From the NCBI GenBank assembly GCA_020055645.1, contig CM034547.1, forward strand, positions 3,658,001-3,722,000: a stretch of 64,000 nucleotides of DNA. Reading direction: 5' to 3'. Origin of the DNA: Tomocerus qinae. Its lineage: Eukaryota > Arthropoda > Collembola > Entomobryomorpha > Tomoceridae. Positions 10,083 to 20,712 of the stretch are shown piece by piece. Under the pieces are notes generated by a model, which saw only the letters and a program-made list of their open reading frames with translations, ran no database searches and had not been told where the DNA came from. Numbering within the stretch: position 1 is the stretch's first letter; the number at the start of each line of letters is the position of its first letter. A program made the position numbers and the translations under genes.

Positions 10083-12508
10083 TCATGCTACAGGCTCATC
10101 ATCCCTGTAAGTTAAAAAGGATAATAAGATTATTTATATCACTGAAATTAGGACAAATTGTTGCACAACTCACCCTTCGTCCATTTCAAATTCCTCTGGT
10201 AAGGTTGCTTGGACTTTAGTAGGTTGTCGAACACCATTCTGTGCATTTAGCGGTGGACTGCAAAGTTGGGAATATATTTGTTCATTAATTACAAAACATA
10301 GTTTGTAAAGGCGTGCGTTAGGAATACAATAATTAGCATAGATGTCTTGTACAAGGACAAAATTACAGCCAAAGAAAATATACAAGCGGCAAGAATAAAA
10401 AACCCAATCCTAGAGTGGGACAGTCGAATGTAGTACAAACAAGGGAAACAGATCAAAATTCTTTTATTCTATTACGATGGGTATTTATTGATGTATGTAG
10501 GTCCAAAGCTTAGAGGTTTAGGCGGCTGCTTATAAGGTTGAGTTGATTGAGACCCAAATCCATCACTTTGTCCATCATCCTGGTCACTATCTAACTGAGA
10601 ATACGGCGAAAACTGTGGACTGGTGTTATGGGGCTTAGATATCGGATACGCCACAACACTGCAAAATAGATAAATACATTACAAGCAATTATACAGTTTG
10701 CTTAAGGGGGCGCACCCCTCCGTCGAGATATCTAGCAGAATGTGGCATGAACTATTTACATTTAGTTGAGTACAAAAACATTCAAATTTTAATTTTTTGG
10801 GAAATCAAAGAAAACTCAAAAGCGCTTCGGTTTTCAATCTTGATTTTTTTACCTAATATTCGTACAGGGTCCTGGAGGGTCACAAGTTTCCGTTTTGTTC
10901 AAAAAGTCTTTTAGTTATTTTTTTAAAATTATAAAACTACCCCGCCAAAAAAATAAAAAACTTTTTGGTTGAATGGCCACTGTGACTTTTGTAGGTCAAA
11001 ATCATAGCATGTCTGAAACTTGTGACCCTCCAGGGTCTTTAGTCTAAGTTTAGAGACTAACTATCGCCAGATTGATTGAAAATTAGGTGACTTATTCATG
11101 ATTTCCTTGAATAGGAAAACACATGGAAAGCCTACCACTACTACACCTCCTTAACCGTTATTATTCTGTAACTTTGAATATCACAGCCTAAAAATTGTCG
11201 GTGATTTTTTTACTTGTAATACTTTTGATTTCGTATACCAATTTATTACATACTGACACTGAAATGAATAATTCTCTTCAAAACATCATAAAATGGAAAA
11301 AGTGTTCCTTGCTCAGACGTTTACTTTACCTTTCTTTGGGTTTCGATCCGAAATAGCCCTTACCTCCCCCATAAGCATCAAAAATTATGGGAGGGGGTTG
11401 TGGAGGCTTAGAAATAGGATGTGGGGAATATGGGGTGTTAGATACTGGGTACACCACAGCACTGTGAAATAGAATACAATAGTTTTACACATGCACAGCA
11501 GTTTAATAAACATCACCGGAGATTTTGCCAAATAGTCGTTTGCGTAGTAATTTAGAAAGTCACAGTCATAAAAAATAATTTAACGTGTTTCTACTTTACC
11601 TTTCCTTGGGTTTCGATCCGAAATAGCCCTTACCTCCCCCGTAAGCAGCAGTATTTACGAGGGAGGGTTGAGGAAGCTTAGAAAATGGAGGTGGTGAAAA
11701 CTGAGAGGACTGGGGCTCAGATACCACCGGGTACACCACAATAGCACTACAAAACATTTAAATACAATATTTAAATTATCATTAACAATCAGAAATAAAA
11801 GTTGTACTGATATGATAGTAATAATTAATAATAGAAAAGTTCTCTAATTTACAAAAATCAATTAGTAAGATTTACTTTAGGTATAGTCGCTGTCTTAAAA
11901 ATAAAGTTTTCCTAATTAATAGTCAATCGTTTCTTACTAAAAGACAATAATTGAGTATTTTTTTTCAAAGTCAGAAAATGTAGAAAGTGTTTCCTGCAGA
12001 TTTCAACGGATTTTTTTTACCTTTCTTTGGGTTTGGAACCGAAGTATCCCTTTCCTCCGCCATAGGCAACAATACCTCGACCCCTTTCAGATCCTCTTGA
12101 TCTACGTGGCTTTTCTGAGCTCTCACTCTGACTTCCTTCAACGATGATTCTAGGCCACAAATCTACAGAGGTGTATTTTGACTGAACGCTTTTTGGAATG
12201 GAAATAATGGAGTTGGGCCAGTCTTTGGTGAATATACTATAATGGAAATGAGTTTACCTTTTGCATGTTTGTGGCCATGTCTGCTATGCCTGCGAGTTCT
12301 GCATTCTGTGCAGTAATAATATATTACTTCATTTTGTATTTTAATTGTGATCAAATTAATTATTGTAAATTTGCAACATGTTCCTTTTTATTTTCATTTA
12401 TTTATACATAGCCTGTAATGACATTGAAAAGTCTATTCCATGAGTTAAAAACGTACCTGAGACAGAAGCACATGAGAAAACAATCACTAAAATGATTGAT
12501 GTTTTCAT
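10083..12508 (-). CDS. Secreted Gly/Pro-rich protein with tandemly duplicated YGGGKGYFGSKPKE exons
   Basis: Main form: exons 12508-12457, 12305-12258, 12162-12021, 11746-11600, 11461-11330 and 10658-10472, giving 235 aa. Exon 1 is a signal peptide (MKTSIILVIVFSCASVS) ending in phase 1. Exon 2 is a His/Arg cluster (TRRHSRHGHKHAK). Exon 3 holds LWPRIIVEG and an Arg/Ser-rich stretch. Exons 3, 4 and 5 each end in the same 14 residues, YGGGKGYFGSKPKE, before a phase 2 donor. Exons 4, 5 and 6 each start with a VVYPV-type sequence followed by Pro-rich spacer, so they are diverged copies of one exon. A second 3' end is possible: exon 10257-10174 (84 bp, phase 2 at both ends) plus 10104-10083, ending DEGDDEPVA. 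No known family is recognised. The protein is likely extracellular, disordered and perhaps structural. Confidence 0.7.
10463..10468 (-). terminator. Poly(A) signal AATAAA
   Basis: AATAAA on the minus strand just past the TAA at 10472-10474. It supports exon 10658-10472 as a genuine last exon. Confidence 0.5.
10871..11034. mobile_element. Short inverted-repeat element in an intron
   Basis: Perfect 20-bp inverted repeats, CCTGGAGGGTCACAAGTTTC (10871-10890) and its complement at 11015-11034, bracket ~124 bp of AT-rich sequence. It lies in the intron between the last duplicated exon and the terminal exon of the Gly/Pro-rich gene. It is probably a MITE. Its interior resembles sequence at ~9060-9110. 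Confidence 0.55.
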
Positions 12509-13816
12509 GGTTTACTAATTCGTACAAAATGAAGAGGGTGGAAATAAAAAGCATTGATGAATTGGCTTTGTTGCATTGCGGGTCGAGAACCTTAAGTTCT
12601 AATTGTAGCTCTGAACTCCCAACTACAGACTTAGTATTTAAAAATGCCGAACAATAGAGTAGGAATTTATGGTTGTAAGTGAGATGACTATTATAGTTGA
12701 AGTCGGAGTCATTACTATTCATTAACCATTTCCGTATATCTTATCAAATCATTTTTCTGCACTGTGCTGTTGTAATTTGTACTCTACAAGCACACAAGAG
12801 AGTAGACCTGCTACGTATAAATTATTGATATGTTTATGAAAGCACCGTGCTGCTCTAATAACTCTTTTAATTGTGAACACTACGTTTTGAATAAAATATG
12901 ATACTCTAAATACTCTATATCACTCCTTATGTACGTAATAGTGTAAACTTACCTTCAATGAATGTATAATTGAGAGTCTTGAGGGTGAGCTTTGGTCAAA
13001 GCTATTTGTTTTGGTTAAATCCTGAATTAAAATCTATAAAGTAATGGAATGTTGGTCTTTATTCGTAGAATCGAAAAAAAAGAATGAATCCTAATATTAC
13101 GCTATACCTTGAACTTCTAAAATTGGCAAAATCATGTTAAAGCATCATAAAAAAACAGAAAGGGCTGAAGTAATCACCTTGCGGTAATATCGGCACAACA
13201 GAACACAAATTTGACAGTTTTTTTAAATGGTTTGAAAAGATTGAAAATTATCAGCCATGTATTTCGTCTAGTCGTCTCCTTTAGCCTTTGCAGTCATTAA
13301 GTGCCCTCATGGTAGATGCCGAGCAGTAACTAATAATTTATATTATGTGGCCATCGAATAAATGTTAGCATCAAAGTATTTTGGGTTTCCATTATTATTA
13401 TTATTAGCTAGCGCATTCGAAGGAGAATTCATTACATTTCTGTGAGTCGTTGTTGAGTTGTATATTTGTATTATACGCAAACTCACTTTATAGAAATATT
13501 ACATGCATCTGTCATACAGTCACCCTTGTTGTTTGATCTGCGGAGTATCTGGGATCCTTTCCACAACTCACTGGATTTTTAAAATGAAATTAAGTTTAAA
13601 CCATTTTTTGTCATCATCAAAATGACGATTGTGATTGCAATGTGCAAAATTAACCCCTTTGCAGAAGTTGTTCCAAAACCAAAATATCAATTGGACATTT
13701 TACATTTTCTTAATTTAAACTTTTAATTTTTAATATTTAATGTTTAATATTTATTTGAAATTCGTTTACTATTTATTTAAACATTCAACGTTTAATCTCT
13801 ATTTCATATTTATTTC
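12509..13816. other. Intergenic stretch upstream of the Gly/Pro-rich gene
   Basis: AT-rich. It should contain the promoter of the minus-strand gene starting at 12508, but no convincing TATA/initiator pair was identified. Confidence 0.4.
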
Positions 13817-14656
13817 GGCTGAATTTAGGCAGCGGTACTTTGTTGCCACTGTCCCCGCTGTCGCCGCTGTTGCCGCTGGGAGGTTTGGGGGGTTAGCGGC
13901 AACAGCATAATAGCGGAGACAGTGGCAACAGCGGCAACAGTGGCGACACACAAAAACCACTGGTGGCAACAGCGGCGACACAGCTAAAACCACTGGTGGC
14001 AACAGCGGCGACACAGCTAAAACCACTAGCGGCAACAGAGACACATTGGCTGAATTTAGGCTGCGGGATCTCGTTGCTGCAATTGGCCCCGTTGCCCCAA
14101 GTTAAGCCAATTAACCTATCGTCTTTTCCATTTGCATCCCGTCACTATTTTTGCATCTTTTTTGACCTAACCTAATTAAAAATAAACATGCTACATTTTT
14201 GTTTATTTTTTATTAGGTTAGGTCAAAAAGAGGCAAAAATAGTGACGGGAGGCAAAATGTTAAAGTAATAGGTAAAGTGAAGCATGGGGCAACGGGGGCA
14301 ATTGAGGCAACGAGATCCCGCTGCCTAAATTCAGCGGACACATTAATCTGATATCCTCTGTTGCCGCTGTTGAGCATTGAGCTCAGAGCAGCAGTGCACT
14401 GGCTTAGGTTTAGCGGCAACTGAGGAAATCAGATTAATGTGTCTCTGTTGCCGCTAGTGGTTTTAGCTGTGCCGCCGCTGTTGCCGCTAGTGGATTTTGC
14501 GTGTCGCCGCTGTTGCCACCAGTGGTTTTTGTGTGTCGCCACTGTTGCCACTGTTTCCGCTTTTATGCTGTTGCCGCTGACCCCCCTTACCCCCTAGTGG
14601 CAACAGCGGCGACAGCGGGGACAGTGGCAACAAAGTACCGCTGCCTAAATTCAGCC
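13817..14656. mobile_element. 840-bp foldback element with nested inner copy and 8-bp flanking duplication
   Basis: Both ends are near-perfect inverted copies starting GGCTGAATTTAGGCAGCGG and continuing through Cys-codon-poor GTTGCCGCTG-type repeats for roughly 100 bp. The same terminus recurs inside, at 14048 and (inverted) at ~14335, giving a smaller foldback within the larger one. TTTATTTC stands directly outside both ends, consistent with an 8-bp target duplication, although the flanks are themselves (ATTTCATATTT)n repeats. There is no transposase, so it is non-autonomous. Confidence 0.75.
14048..14335. mobile_element. Inner foldback copy, with a TTAGGTTAGG-type motif in its stem
   Basis: The inner ends are GGCTGAATTTAGGCTGCGG on the left and the complement on the right. 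The arms continue inward through CCCGTCACTATTTTTGC and GACCTAACCTAATT, pairing almost to the centre near 14194. The stem includes CCTAACCTAA / TTAGGTTAGG, the arthropod telomere-type pentamer. Confidence 0.65.
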
Positions 14657-14830
14657 TTTATTTCATATTCATTTATTATTTATTTAAACATTTAATCTCT
14701 ATTTCATATTTATTTCATATTTATTTCATATTTATTTCATATTTATTTCATATTTATTTCATATTCATTTAATATTTATTAGTATTTATTTAATATTTAT
14801 TTAGTAATAATTATTTAATATTTATTTAAT
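14657..14830. repeat. AT-rich microsatellite, (ATTTCATATTT)n and (ATTTATTTAAT)n
   Basis: Tandem 11-bp ATTTCATATTT units, grading into ATTTAATATTT-type units. Similar sequence also flanks the left end of the foldback at ~13740-13816, so the foldback inserted into the repeat. Confidence 0.7.
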
Positions 14831-15063
14831 ATTTATTTAGTATATATTTAATATAATTTAATTACATTAAATGATTATTTATTAAAAAATAGAAGTCTCG
14901 TTCTTCATTCAACAATTTAAAGCAATTTTTTTCAAAGGCCAACAAAGATTTTATCCAGCCACCAAGTAAATATAGCCCCTACTATATTACTACCTAAAAA
15001 TTAGCACTATGGTGTTTGAGATCCATCTGCTGCTGGTGCAGGTACTTCGGCTGGAGGTGAGGA

Positions 15064-16571
15064 TCAATCCGTTGGTGGAGGAGCAGACCCGTCACCGGGT
15101 GGAGATCCATCGCCGGGTGGAGGCGGAGATCCATCGCCTGGTGGAGGCGAAGATCCATCGCCGGGTGGAGGCGGAGATCCATCGCCGGGTGGAGGCGAAG
15201 ATCCATCGCCGGGTGGAGGCGAAGATCCATCGCCGGGTGGAGGCGGAGATCCATCGCCGGGTGGAGGCGAAGATCCATCGCCGGGTGGAGGCGGAGATCC
15301 ATCGCCGGGTGGAGGCGAAGATCCATCGCCGGGTGGAGGCGGAGATCCATCGCCGGTTGGAGGCGGAGATCCATCGCCGGGTGGAGGCGGAGATCCATCG
15401 CCGGGTGGAGGCGGAGATCCATCGCCGGGTGGAGGCGGAGATCCATCGCCGGGTGGAGGCGGAGATCCATCGCCGGGTGGAGGCGGAGATCCATCGCCGG
15501 GTGGAGGTGGAGATCCATCGCCGGGTGGAGGCGGAGATCCATCGCCGGGTGGAGGCGGAGATCCATCGCCGGGTGGAGGCGGAGATCCATCGCCGATTGG
15601 AGGTAGAGATTCATCGCCGATTGGAGGTAGAGATCCATCGCCGATTGGAGGTAGAGATTCATCGCCGATTGGAGGTAGAGATCCATCGCCGGTTGGAGGT
15701 GGATATCCATCTTGTGTTTCATCTTCAATTTCTAGAGCATTATCTTCATTTTGGGCAGATGGAAATTTTCGCCTATTCGTTGAACTTCCGGTGGGTCCAA
15801 TAATAGCTATAACCACATTTAAAATTTATTAGTATTCAGTATTCACTGCCACTATCAACAAACCCTAACATTGCACCCGTCGAAATAATAAGGGCACCCA
15901 TTACCATGTTACAGCTGTACAAAGAAATACCGGAACGGGAGTACTGTTCACATATAGGGCACAGCTAAATAATAATGGCTAAATGTGAATTCGTTCACAC
16001 AATTCTTTATTATCCCGTAAATGTGGAACAATAAATTATAAAATGCACCCCTAGTGCCCATAGGAATCAATACATCTTTAGTTTAGATTAGGTTTTTCGA
16101 TTTTTAATCTTTTTGACAATTTGAATTTGGGATTGCCGTGCCCTCCGGACCCCCTCTAGATACGTGCCTGCGCGTCGGTACTCCGTATTTGAAAACTGAA
16201 ACTACTACCGAAAAATATTCTTTCTTGGGTATTTCCCATTTGCACTCCGGTATACTGCCTGATATCTTCAGTATACACATAGCATGATTAGCATGATGTA
16301 CCCGTGTTGGCATGTTTATATATAATTATAATTAACTACTGTCCAAATGTCGAATTCGTCTCTTAGCATTTTTTACCTCCGTATAAGTGACTCGGCTTCC
16401 AAATCGATTTGTGTGTATACTGCAGCGGGTTCGGTATCGGTTTAAGTACTCCGTGCTGTACATAACTCGGTTGTCGAGGGATTTGAGAAATGAAAACATG
16501 TTCTCCTACTGCTGGATCGGGTTCGGGTTCACCATTTACTTCTACAGGTCCTAGTCCCGATAGTAGTGTTC
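15064..16571 (-). CDS. Secreted-cluster protein with PPPPGDGS octapeptide repeats (5' exon missing)
   Basis: Two exons are seen, 16571-16377 and 15806-15064, joined in phase 1 (TACGGAG|GTAAAA to TTATAG|CTATTA). The first encodes a 64-residue non-repetitive stretch (TLLSGLGPVEVNGEPEPDP, later SQIPRQPSYVQHGVLKPIP). The second begins AIIGPTGSSTNRRKFPSAQ, has an acidic linker, then about 25 copies of an 8-residue unit (PPPPGDGS, with early variants LPPIGDES and LPPIGDGS), and ends SAPPPTD and TGA. The first exon starts in phase 1, so a signal exon further upstream is expected but was not found. The repeats should form an extended, acidic polyproline-like chain. No family is recognised. A cuticular, silk-like or adhesive role is a guess from composition and neighbours. 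Confidence 0.6.
15090..15700 (-). repeat. 24-bp coding minisatellite (PPPPGDGS)n
   Basis: About 25 head-to-tail copies of a 24-bp unit (plus-strand form GGCGGAGATCCATCGCCGGG with GTGGAG-type ends). Central copies are almost identical, differing mainly at GGC(G/A)GA. Copies at 15590-15700 are more diverged, so the array seems to have homogenised from the 3' side. Three frames are open because the unit is a multiple of 3. Confidence 0.85.
16156..16170. mobile_element. Solo right terminus of the hAT-like MITE family
   Basis: CTAGATACGTGCCTG preceded by a C-rich run (CCGGACCCCCT), matching the right end of the complete copy at 49764-49940. No left terminus is recognised nearby. Confidence 0.45.
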
Positions 16572-16724
16572 CTAAACCTAATTAATAAAATCCCATTGCC
16601 AATTTAAATCAAAAGAGTATAATATAATGTTGGTTGGATTAAGGCTGACTCAGCTGAAGCCAATTTTTGGGGCCACTTTAAAAGATAACCTTTAGTAAAA
16701 GGTCGCTGACATTAAGTAGTACCA

Positions 16725-16891
16725 ATTAAGAGAATAGCGAACCGAGGCCTCGGTTTATTTATTTTAATTTATTTTAATAAAACGTTGCCTCGCGAGGCAA
16801 CGTTTTATTAAAATAAATTTGCGCACCTTTAGTTTAGAGTAAATTGAGCAATACGTACTTCGGCGAGAGCTTCTTTTCGCTATCTCTTAAT
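16725..16891. mobile_element. Small foldback element with a 54-bp perfect palindrome
   Basis: Bases 16766-16819 are a perfect palindrome (27-bp arms) centred on GCCTCG/CGAGGC, so the transcript or single strand would form an uninterrupted hairpin. Outer ends ATTAAGAGAATAGCGAA (16725) and TTCGCTATCTCTTAAT (ending 16891) are also inverted, with one base of difference, which suggests a ~167-bp inverted-repeat element. Confidence 0.6.
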
Positions 16892-18678
16892 AAGCGTAAG
16901 CCATTTTTAGTACAGATGAGGCCTTATGAGCTTCCTTCCATGTTTCTAAATTATTAATAGATGTTAATAGTAAAAGCTGGTCAAATTTTGGGAGTAACAA
17001 GTTGAAATTTACACATCAAAATGAAACCAAACCTAGTTTCAGTTAGATAAACGAAATTTTAGGTTAAAATATCACTAATTTTCCACCCATGAATTTGTAA
17101 GGTTTCATGGGAATAGTCAAAAAAATATTTGCAAAAATTTTTTTAAAGGCTAAAAATAGCTTTTTTGTAAAAAGTTTGGGCGTTTCTCGAGAAATTTCTT
17201 GTAATGTACAGTATGTCTTGAAAGTAAGTACCCATAATGCCATAGGAAGTCAATATCCATAATATTATCTAACTATAGTAAGCGCCGTCAGTAACAAAAC
17301 AACTGTGTTGTAACATAATCGCGCAAAAAAAATTTAGCAATATTTGGTCTTGTTTGAGAAAAAACTTTCCTCAGATTAAGGGGGTACTGCCCCCTCGCCC
17401 TCTACTAGATACGTGCTTGCAATTTCAAATGATCACCCTATTACCCTTACCTCCATATATAAAGGCGAGTAATATTCGTAAATGCATCATTTTGAATTTG
17501 AATTCAATCTGTTCTATTGCTTTATTTAAAACGCTGTTTGAAATGGCATTAAAATGAGCTATTTTTTAGTAGTGAAGTGGACATATTGTGACGTTTGGAA
17601 ATCAAGAACGAGGTTGAAAGAACGAAAACTCCAACTTCCCACCCCAGAAAGTTCCACCTGCTGGTAAGAAATAAAAAATCAATTTTAATCTGCAAGGACT
17701 TTAGCCACAAAATCTTAAATATTGGGTCAAAACAATGAAATTACCATTACGTAGTTATTTTTCGGGGCTTTTATTTCATTCTTCAATATATTCAATAATG
17801 TGATATATATGCCTATAATTTATTATTCTACTTTTAAATAAACCATGCTTGAATGGATGTAAAAAGATTGTGGACGTATAGTAGTAGAAAAAATCAATAT
17901 TTTGAAGTCCAATCACGCTTTTCGCCCATTTCCCCAGTTAAGGGTTTATTTAGTCTGTGCATGTAGAAGCAATGTTGCCGAAACTCGTTCTAGAATGAAT
18001 TAAAGTTACATCGATTTTGGGTTTTTGAACCACAGAAAGGGCATGTCGCTTTTCAAACTTTATGTTACTTTTGATTGACACCTAAATTACGTCACATATC
18101 GTGCTTAGTGCTTACAGCCAGATTGGGCGTTCCTATAAAGTAGCTCCACTACTAAATAACTATGTCACTTTTCAGCCTCTGTTGTTTTGATTTTATAGCT
18201 TTACATTATTTCCGGGTTGTGTGAATGGAAACAATTCAGCCCTCTGACACAAAAGAAGATGGAGAGTACCTCCTGGAAACTACAATCTAGAAATGAATAC
18301 ATTATGCCAAATGAAATGATAAAACTGGAATTAGTGACAACATGCAGATTTTTAAGTTGATGATTCTTGAATTGACATGATATTTTAATATGAGGTTATG
18401 GAATACATAAAATGGAAACAATAGATAGCTATAGGGACCATTAACAAAATGGAAGATGCATAGAAGTAATAAGCACCAATAAATACTATATAATAATATG
18501 TTAGGAACTATAAAGTGAACGTCGTCGTATAAGAATCAATGATAAGTAAGTCAGTCTTCGTCGTAGGTTGATTTTGAAACCTGAATGACCAGACAAAAAT
18601 TAATTCATTTGAAACGTTTTAAATAGATCAACTTGACTTACAAAATGTCCGTACCTACACTGTCAGTATTTTTCCCAA
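16892..18678. other. Intergenic stretch
   Basis: Apart from the solo MITE terminus at 17405-17419 I see no gene. The signal exon of the PPPPGDGS gene may be here or beyond. Confidence 0.4.
17405..17419. mobile_element. Solo right terminus of the hAT-like MITE family
   Basis: CTAGATACGTGCTTG preceded by TCAGATTAAGGGGGTACTGC, closely matching the right third of the element at 49764-49940. The left end appears lost. Confidence 0.5.
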
Positions 18679-18972
18679 CTAGGATTCAGCAACCAAGTCA
18701 TCTTTCATTTGGTTGTAAGGTGGAAACACAATAGATCTTTTGAAGTATCCTCGCTGTGGGCGAATTATCGGTTTGAAATCCATTGGAACAAAGTTTCCGG
18801 GGTCGTCATATGCCCCAAAGTCTGGATTCTTCTCCATTGCCTCCGAAAAAGCTAAATACCAAATCAAATCTTAAAAAACTTGTTACACGACAATTCACAA
18901 CATTATAAAAACTTTGATTTCCACATTACCGACTAACACAACACCAACTATGAGTAAATCCAAAAGTTTCAT
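18679..18972 (-). CDS. Small secreted protein, 71 aa, two exons
   Basis: Exon 1 (18972-18930) encodes a short signal peptide, MKLLDLLIVGVVLV, ending in phase 1. Exon 2 (18851-18679) starts after GGTATTTAG and ends at TAG. The mature part (~55 aa) has no cysteines. It contains FKPIIRPQRGYFKR, which combines the P-I-I-R motif of the basic repeated-exon gene with the GYF core of the YGGGKGYFGSKPKE exons of the Gly/Pro-rich gene. This makes it a plausible minimal member of the same cluster. Both splice sites are good and the phases match, so the model is complete. The function is unknown; it is likely an extracellular or cuticle/secretion component. Confidence 0.65.
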
Positions 18973-20688
18973 AGCGATTTGACAATGTGAGATATTCACA
19001 AACGAAAGCACTCACTGGACGGTCTTCATCGACAAACTAATCAAAAATTATTGCGAATGTCAAATAGGAGCTACGCAGAACGAAATAGACAATAATGCTG
19101 GCAATTTGCCATAGAATATTATTGTATTTGAGTGTGTTCAAGATAGCCATTCATTTGGAGTACATCACAATCCCCTCTGAGTATGAACACCTATGTCCTT
19201 TGTAATTATTAACGCAGTATGGCGTGTAATATCTGCCTATCTATATAATATACCTATCGGAGTGTATATAGGGATATTGCACAATATCGACTATTTTTAC
19301 AATAGGAATATTTCTAAATATATTGCAAGTAGTGCATTGTATTGCAGAGTGTTGACTATATTTGAATGGTATATATATACATGTGCTATTTACATATTTC
19401 CTTGAACGAAGTCAAGATAGTACTACAATTGTGTATGGTTAAAATGCTGTAATGATCATCGTCCGTAAATAATGCAGATACTATACCAAGATTGTTTGTG
19501 CTCAATGAAACTTTATTCGTGGATAAAATCTATCTCTTTGTGCTGGGATGTATACTACTATAGTAAATAATACATAATAAAGGTAATTGCACATCTGTAG
19601 ATTACCTTAAATCGAACTTCCTCGCCTCTTCAGTCATTTAATGGACGGTTCTATCTATCTACTACAGACAAAGAATATTGCAACAGACACAAATACACTT
19701 TTACAGTAGTAAGTGGCGTTCATTGCTTCAGCGATTTCAAACAGTTGCTAAATCATAACATGCAGTAATCATCCATTCAGCATTCTTCATTTCACCTTCT
19801 GTTTTTAATTGGAAATTACGCATAGCAAACTATAGAATCCTATATTGTTAAGAATGAATGGCACCTTAATGTTCAGATCTCTATTTCATTTGGGAGACTC
19901 GTAGAAGGAGTGCCTGTTCATCCTGATGCAGGAAATGGTTTAAGTGGATGATGATTATCATGCAATTTGTTTCTACTATTAATTCATCATAAAACCAGCG
20001 CCAGATAAACCAAAAGCTGTATATACTTTTTGTGGTAGGAGTGTCGTCTAATTTGTCTAGTATCATTATTTGTGTGCTTTCTAAACATTCAACTATACAC
20101 CCTCCTACTAGTTTCAATTGACTATTTTTTGCTAACTTGCTAATTTTTAATTTTGGTTACATAGTTAGAAGCCCCGAGAATCCCCGCCCGCGTGGTTTAC
20201 AGCCTACAGAAATGATTGTTCCCAGGAGCTTGCAAGAGAAGCCATTGCTGGCTCATTTAATCAATTCTCAGGGTTCTAAGCGATAAAAACTGGTTTAAAT
20301 GACTGAAAATAAAGTCGTAATTACTAAAACGTGGTTTGCCTTTTTTTGTTTAAATTAATGCAATAAAGTCTATGTTCAAACGGACTCAAACGGTAAGCCA
20401 CGTACAAGCATAATGTTAAATCACAATTCTTCGTGGGCGAATTGGGCGATGATTCCTGTGAGTAAATTGCCTATCGGATACCTTTATTAATTTTAATCAA
20501 TTTCAACTGATGACAAATGCCCTTGGTATAAAATGACCGAAATCAAAAACTGGATGGAAAGATGTTTTTCCGTGGTATATGGAACATTGAAACTGGGTCA
20601 AATCTGAGAATCATTTATTGAGTGAAGAAAACTTAATTAATGGAGTAACAAGTAGTGAGTAAACACAGACTTAATTAGGAAAACAGTG
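18973..20688. other. Intergenic stretch
   Basis: No supported exon, RNA or repeat. AT-rich, with scattered short tandem-like TATA runs. Confidence 0.4.
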
Positions 20689-20694
20689 TTTATT
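20689..20694 (-). terminator. Poly(A) signal AATAAA of the EGF-type gene
   Basis: AATAAA on the minus strand, ~20 bases past the stop codon at 20713-20715. Confidence 0.5.
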
Positions 20695-20712
20695 TGCAGA
20701 TGAATAGAGAAG

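Noticed and set aside
15009-15803. Plus-strand 264-codon frame of EIHRRVEA repeats, and a minus-strand MDLRLHPA frame
   Set aside because: Shadows of the 24-bp repeat, open only because the unit is divisible by 3. Only the PPPPGDGS frame joins to a non-repetitive upstream exon with matching splice phase.
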